NCBI GenBank assembly: GCA_963729215.1
Contig: CAVSND010000027.1
Location: forward strand, 186,001-250,000
Length of the DNA: 64,000 bases
Direction of reading: 5' to 3'
Source of the DNA: CAVQJU01 sp963729215
GTDB lineage: Bacteria; Acidobacteriota; Vicinamibacteria; Vicinamibacterales; CAVVIG01
Below the pieces are notes generated by a model that saw nothing but the letters and a program-made list of their open reading frames with translations, had not been told where the DNA came from and did not search any database. Both the position numbers and the translations under genes were made by a program. Position 1 is the stretch's first letter. Each line of letters starts with the position of its first letter. This document shows positions 62,120 to 64,000 of the stretch, piece by piece.

Positions 62120-63123
62120 TCCGGCCGGCCGCGGCCCTCGCAGTCTTGTGCCTGGTTGCGGGGCCGGGGGTGCTGTCGGCCCAGCGGTCCCGCGGCGTCG
62201 TGCGTTCGCAGCTGGTGTGGGTGGACCGGACCGGCAAGAAGCTCGCGACAGTCGGGGAGCTGGCTGACCTGGGCAACCTCGAGCTGTCACCCGACAACAA
62301 GCGTGTCGCCGTCGCCGTCCTCAATGAAACGAGCGGCACGCGCGACCTCTGGCTGTACGACCTGGCCACGGGCGGCCGCATGCGGCTCGACAGCAACGTC
62401 GCCGACGAAAACTGGCTGGTCTGGTCGCCCGATGGCCGCCGGGTGGCGTTCAATTCACAGCGTGCCCGCGGCCTCGATTTGTATCAAACCTCGTCCCAGG
62501 GCAACGATCGTCAGGAACTGCTGGTAGCCGACGAAGATGGGAAGTGGCCTGTCAGCTGGTCCCCGGACGGCCGCTTCATTCTGTTTGTGACGAGCAGCGA
62601 GAGGACCGGGAACGACATCTGGGTTCTGCCCCTTACCGGAGACCGCAAGCCGTATCCGTTTCTCAAGACCGAAACACAGGAGAACTGGGCCGCCTTCTCG
62701 CCGAATGGCCGCTGGGTCGCGTACAGTTCGACGGAATCTGGACAAGCCGAGGTCTACGTCACGCCGTTTCCGAAGTCCGGCTCGAAATGGCTCGTGTCCC
62801 GCAGCGGCGGGTTTCAGGCACGCTGGCGGCGCGACGGCAAGGAATTGTTCTTCATGGCGCCCGACAGCCGGCTGATGGCCGCCGAGGTCAACAGCGACGG
62901 GCGCGACTTCGAGGTCAGCGGCGTGAAACCCCTGTTCGACGTCCATTTCCCGTACGCGCCGTACCACGCGTTCGATGTCGCCGCCGACGGCCAGCGGTTC
63001 CTGGTGAACTCGCTTCTGCTTGGACCAGGGGGCACGCCGCGCGTCGCCGGCCTGGCCTCAGACGATGGCGACGAGATTCGCGGGGGCGCTGGCATCTCGC
63101 TTCGCCGCAGCAATCGCCCGTAG
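62116..63123 (+). CDS. Secreted PD40/TolB-like beta-propeller protein
   Basis: 335-residue exported protein (leader to GVLSAQRSRG). PD40-type blades are visible as LELSPDNKRVAVAVL, LVWSPDGRRVAFNS, VSWSPDGRFILFVTS, AAFSPNGRWVAYSS and FDVAADGQRFLVNS, forming a beta-propeller like the C-terminal domains of Acidobacteriota Ser/Thr kinases but without the kinase. ATGA overlap with the M16 peptidase suggests a functional pair, perhaps substrate or inhibitor binding. The 3' end overlaps the convergent aminotransferase gene by 66 bases. Confidence 0.82.
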   Translation: MIRPAAALAVLCLVAGPGVLSAQRSRGVVRSQLVWVDRTGKKLATVGELADLGNLELSPDNKRVAVAVLNETSGTRDLWLYDLATGGRMRLDSNVADENWLVWSPDGRRVAFNSQRARGLDLYQTSSQGNDRQELLVADEDGKWPVSWSPDGRFILFVTSSERTGNDIWVLPLTGDRKPYPFLKTETQENWAAFSPNGRWVAYSSTESGQAEVYVTPFPKSGSKWLVSRSGGFQARWRRDGKELFFMAPDSRLMAAEVNSDGRDFEVSGVKPLFDVHFPYAPYHAFDVAADGQRFLVNSLLLGPGGTPRVAGLASDDGDEIRGGAGISLRRSNRP

Positions 63124-64000
63124 CAACCGCTTCACCACATCGTCCGCTCGGTTCGGCGGCACACTCGTGAAGCAGATCCGCAGTTCGCGCTCGCCGGCCT
63201 GATCCCCGTAGAACACATCGCCCTTGACGAACGCCATGGACTGGGCGAGTGCGTGCGCCTGCACGTGCGACGCCTTGACCCGTCCTGCCAGCCTGCACCA
63301 CAGGTATATGCCACCGTCGGGGACGTTCCACTGCAGCACGCCGTTTGCCCCGTGCCGCGCGAGCGCAGAGAGCATCGCGTCCCGGCGGCGCAGGTGTTCC
63401 TTGCGGAGATCCTCGAGGTGGTGGTCGAACGCGCCGCTGGTCACCATGTCGGCGATGATCAGCTGATTCAGGTTCGCCATGTGCGGATCGGAGCGCTGTT
63501 TGAGAAGCGCGAGCTGTTCGATGATCGGGGGCGCTGCCGACAGCCACCCGAGCCGAAGGCCGGGCGCGAGCATTTTCGAAAACGTGTTGAGGTGGATGAC
63601 GACTGACTGTGTATCGAGTGAATGCAGGGACGGAGGCGGCGGCGTGCCCAGGTGAAGCTCGCGATAGGTGTCGTCCTCGATGACCGGCACCCGCAGTCGT
63701 GTGGCCAGCGACAGCAGCTGCCGCCGCAGCTTCAGGGCCATCGTCCACCCGGACGGGTTCTGGAACGTCGGGTTGGTGTAGATCAGTTTCGGGCGGAAGC
63801 GGAGGATGAGGTCCTCCAGCTCATCGAGGTCGTGCCGCACGACGTCCCAGCCGACGACGCGCGCGCCGGCGGCGTTGAACGTATGCAGGGCGCCGAGATA
63901 GCCGGGGCGATCGACGACGACCGTATCGCCCGGATCCACGAGACAGCGCGCGAGCAGGTCCAGCCCCTGTTGGGCGCCGGCGAGGACCAGCACGTTCTGG
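63058..64000 (-). CDS. PLP-dependent aminotransferase domain, probably MocR-type or 2-aminoadipate-like (5' end outside window)
   Basis: C-terminal 314 or so residues of a class I/II aminotransferase: QGLDLLARCLVDPGDTVVVDRPGYLG, TNPTFQNPSGWTM, EDDTYRELH and the PLP lysine in NTFSKMLAPGLRLGW. Could be the enzymatic domain of a MocR/PdxR regulator or a LysN-type 2-aminoadipate aminotransferase; the N-terminus that would decide is past the right edge. Convergent overlap with the PD40 gene at its 3' end. Confidence 0.85.
   Translation of the reverse strand, partial: QNVLVLAGAQQGLDLLARCLVDPGDTVVVDRPGYLGALHTFNAAGARVVGWDVVRHDLDELEDLILRFRPKLIYTNPTFQNPSGWTMALKLRRQLLSLATRLRVPVIEDDTYRELHLGTPPPPSLHSLDTQSVVIHLNTFSKMLAPGLRLGWLSAAPPIIEQLALLKQRSDPHMANLNQLIIADMVTSGAFDHHLEDLRKEHLRRRDAMLSALARHGANGVLQWNVPDGGIYLWCRLAGRVKASHVQAHALAQSMAFVKGDVFYGDQAGERELRICFTSVPPNRADDVVKRLLRAIAAAKRDASAPANLVAIV

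Overview
The window reads as chromosomal DNA of a GC-rich, soil-type heterotroph. Class Vicinamibacteria of the Acidobacteriota is my inference, from the many secreted 'G-[KR]-[WF]-[ED]-G-D' proteins, an Oar-like TonB receptor with a carboxypeptidase-regulatory plug, DUF6152 and DUF2911 proteins, an ASPIC/UnbV FG-GAP protein and PD40 propellers. No rRNA, tRNA, phage, IS element or CRISPR array was seen, and no gene-free stretch exceeds 300 bases. Long antisense ORFs under real genes are GC artefacts and are not annotated.

Layout. 1-2.3 kb: arsenic operon (arsR-arsM-aquaporin-arsC, minus strand). 2.4-5.9 kb: a LigM/DesA-type tetrahydrofolate O-demethylase, two cupins and a Tat-exported sulfite-oxidase-like molybdoenzyme. 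5.9-12.1 kb (minus): ATP-grasp enzyme, DsrE-like secreted protein, hydrolase, MFS transporter, NmrA-like protein and a MetE-C-terminal-like methyltransferase. 12.2-17.4 kb: 2-oxo acid dehydrogenase E1alpha, E1beta and E2, interleaved with an M24 peptidase-fold protein and a MOSC protein, with no E3. 17.5-23.7 kb: a secreted protein, a DUF2339 membrane protein and the first copy of a three-gene secreted cassette. 23.7-26.7 kb: FmdB-like protein, 2-hydroxyacid dehydrogenase, AtoE-like transporter. 26.7-33 kb: FG-GAP protein plus an Rbs-type sugar ABC transporter. 33-38.6 kb: DUF6152, a secreted paralogue, HsaA-like monooxygenase, EthD protein, exported HpaI-like aldolase, exported alpha/beta hydrolase. 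38.7-41.3 kb: second copy of the cassette. 41.4-50.7 kb: two tannase/feruloyl-esterase-family enzymes, GntR regulator, GMC oxidoreductase with its subunit 3, DUF2911, another secreted paralogue and a second alpha/beta hydrolase. 50.7-54.7 kb: serine-glyoxylate-type aminotransferase plus a fused FAD/Fe-S glycolate or D-lactate dehydrogenase. 54.8-64 kb: TonB receptor, MFS transporter, M16 peptidase, PD40 propeller and the 3' part of a MocR-type aminotransferase.

Taken together (inference), the window suggests use of plant-derived methoxylated or esterified aromatics and sugars. Esterases and oxidoreductases would act outside the cytoplasm, TonB, ABC and MFS systems would import, O-demethylation and a MetE-like protein would handle one-carbon units, and 2-oxo acid and glyoxylate enzymes would feed central metabolism.

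Two sequence-level signals run through the window. Intergenic regions carry several families of short-period (7 or 9 nt) degenerate tandem arrays, often as inverted pairs at convergent gene ends, and small REP-like hairpins whose TAG-containing heads coincide with gene stop codons. In addition, about fifteen single-base frameshifts, nearly all extra bases, break otherwise well conserved genes; this looks like an insertion-biased sequencing or assembly error.
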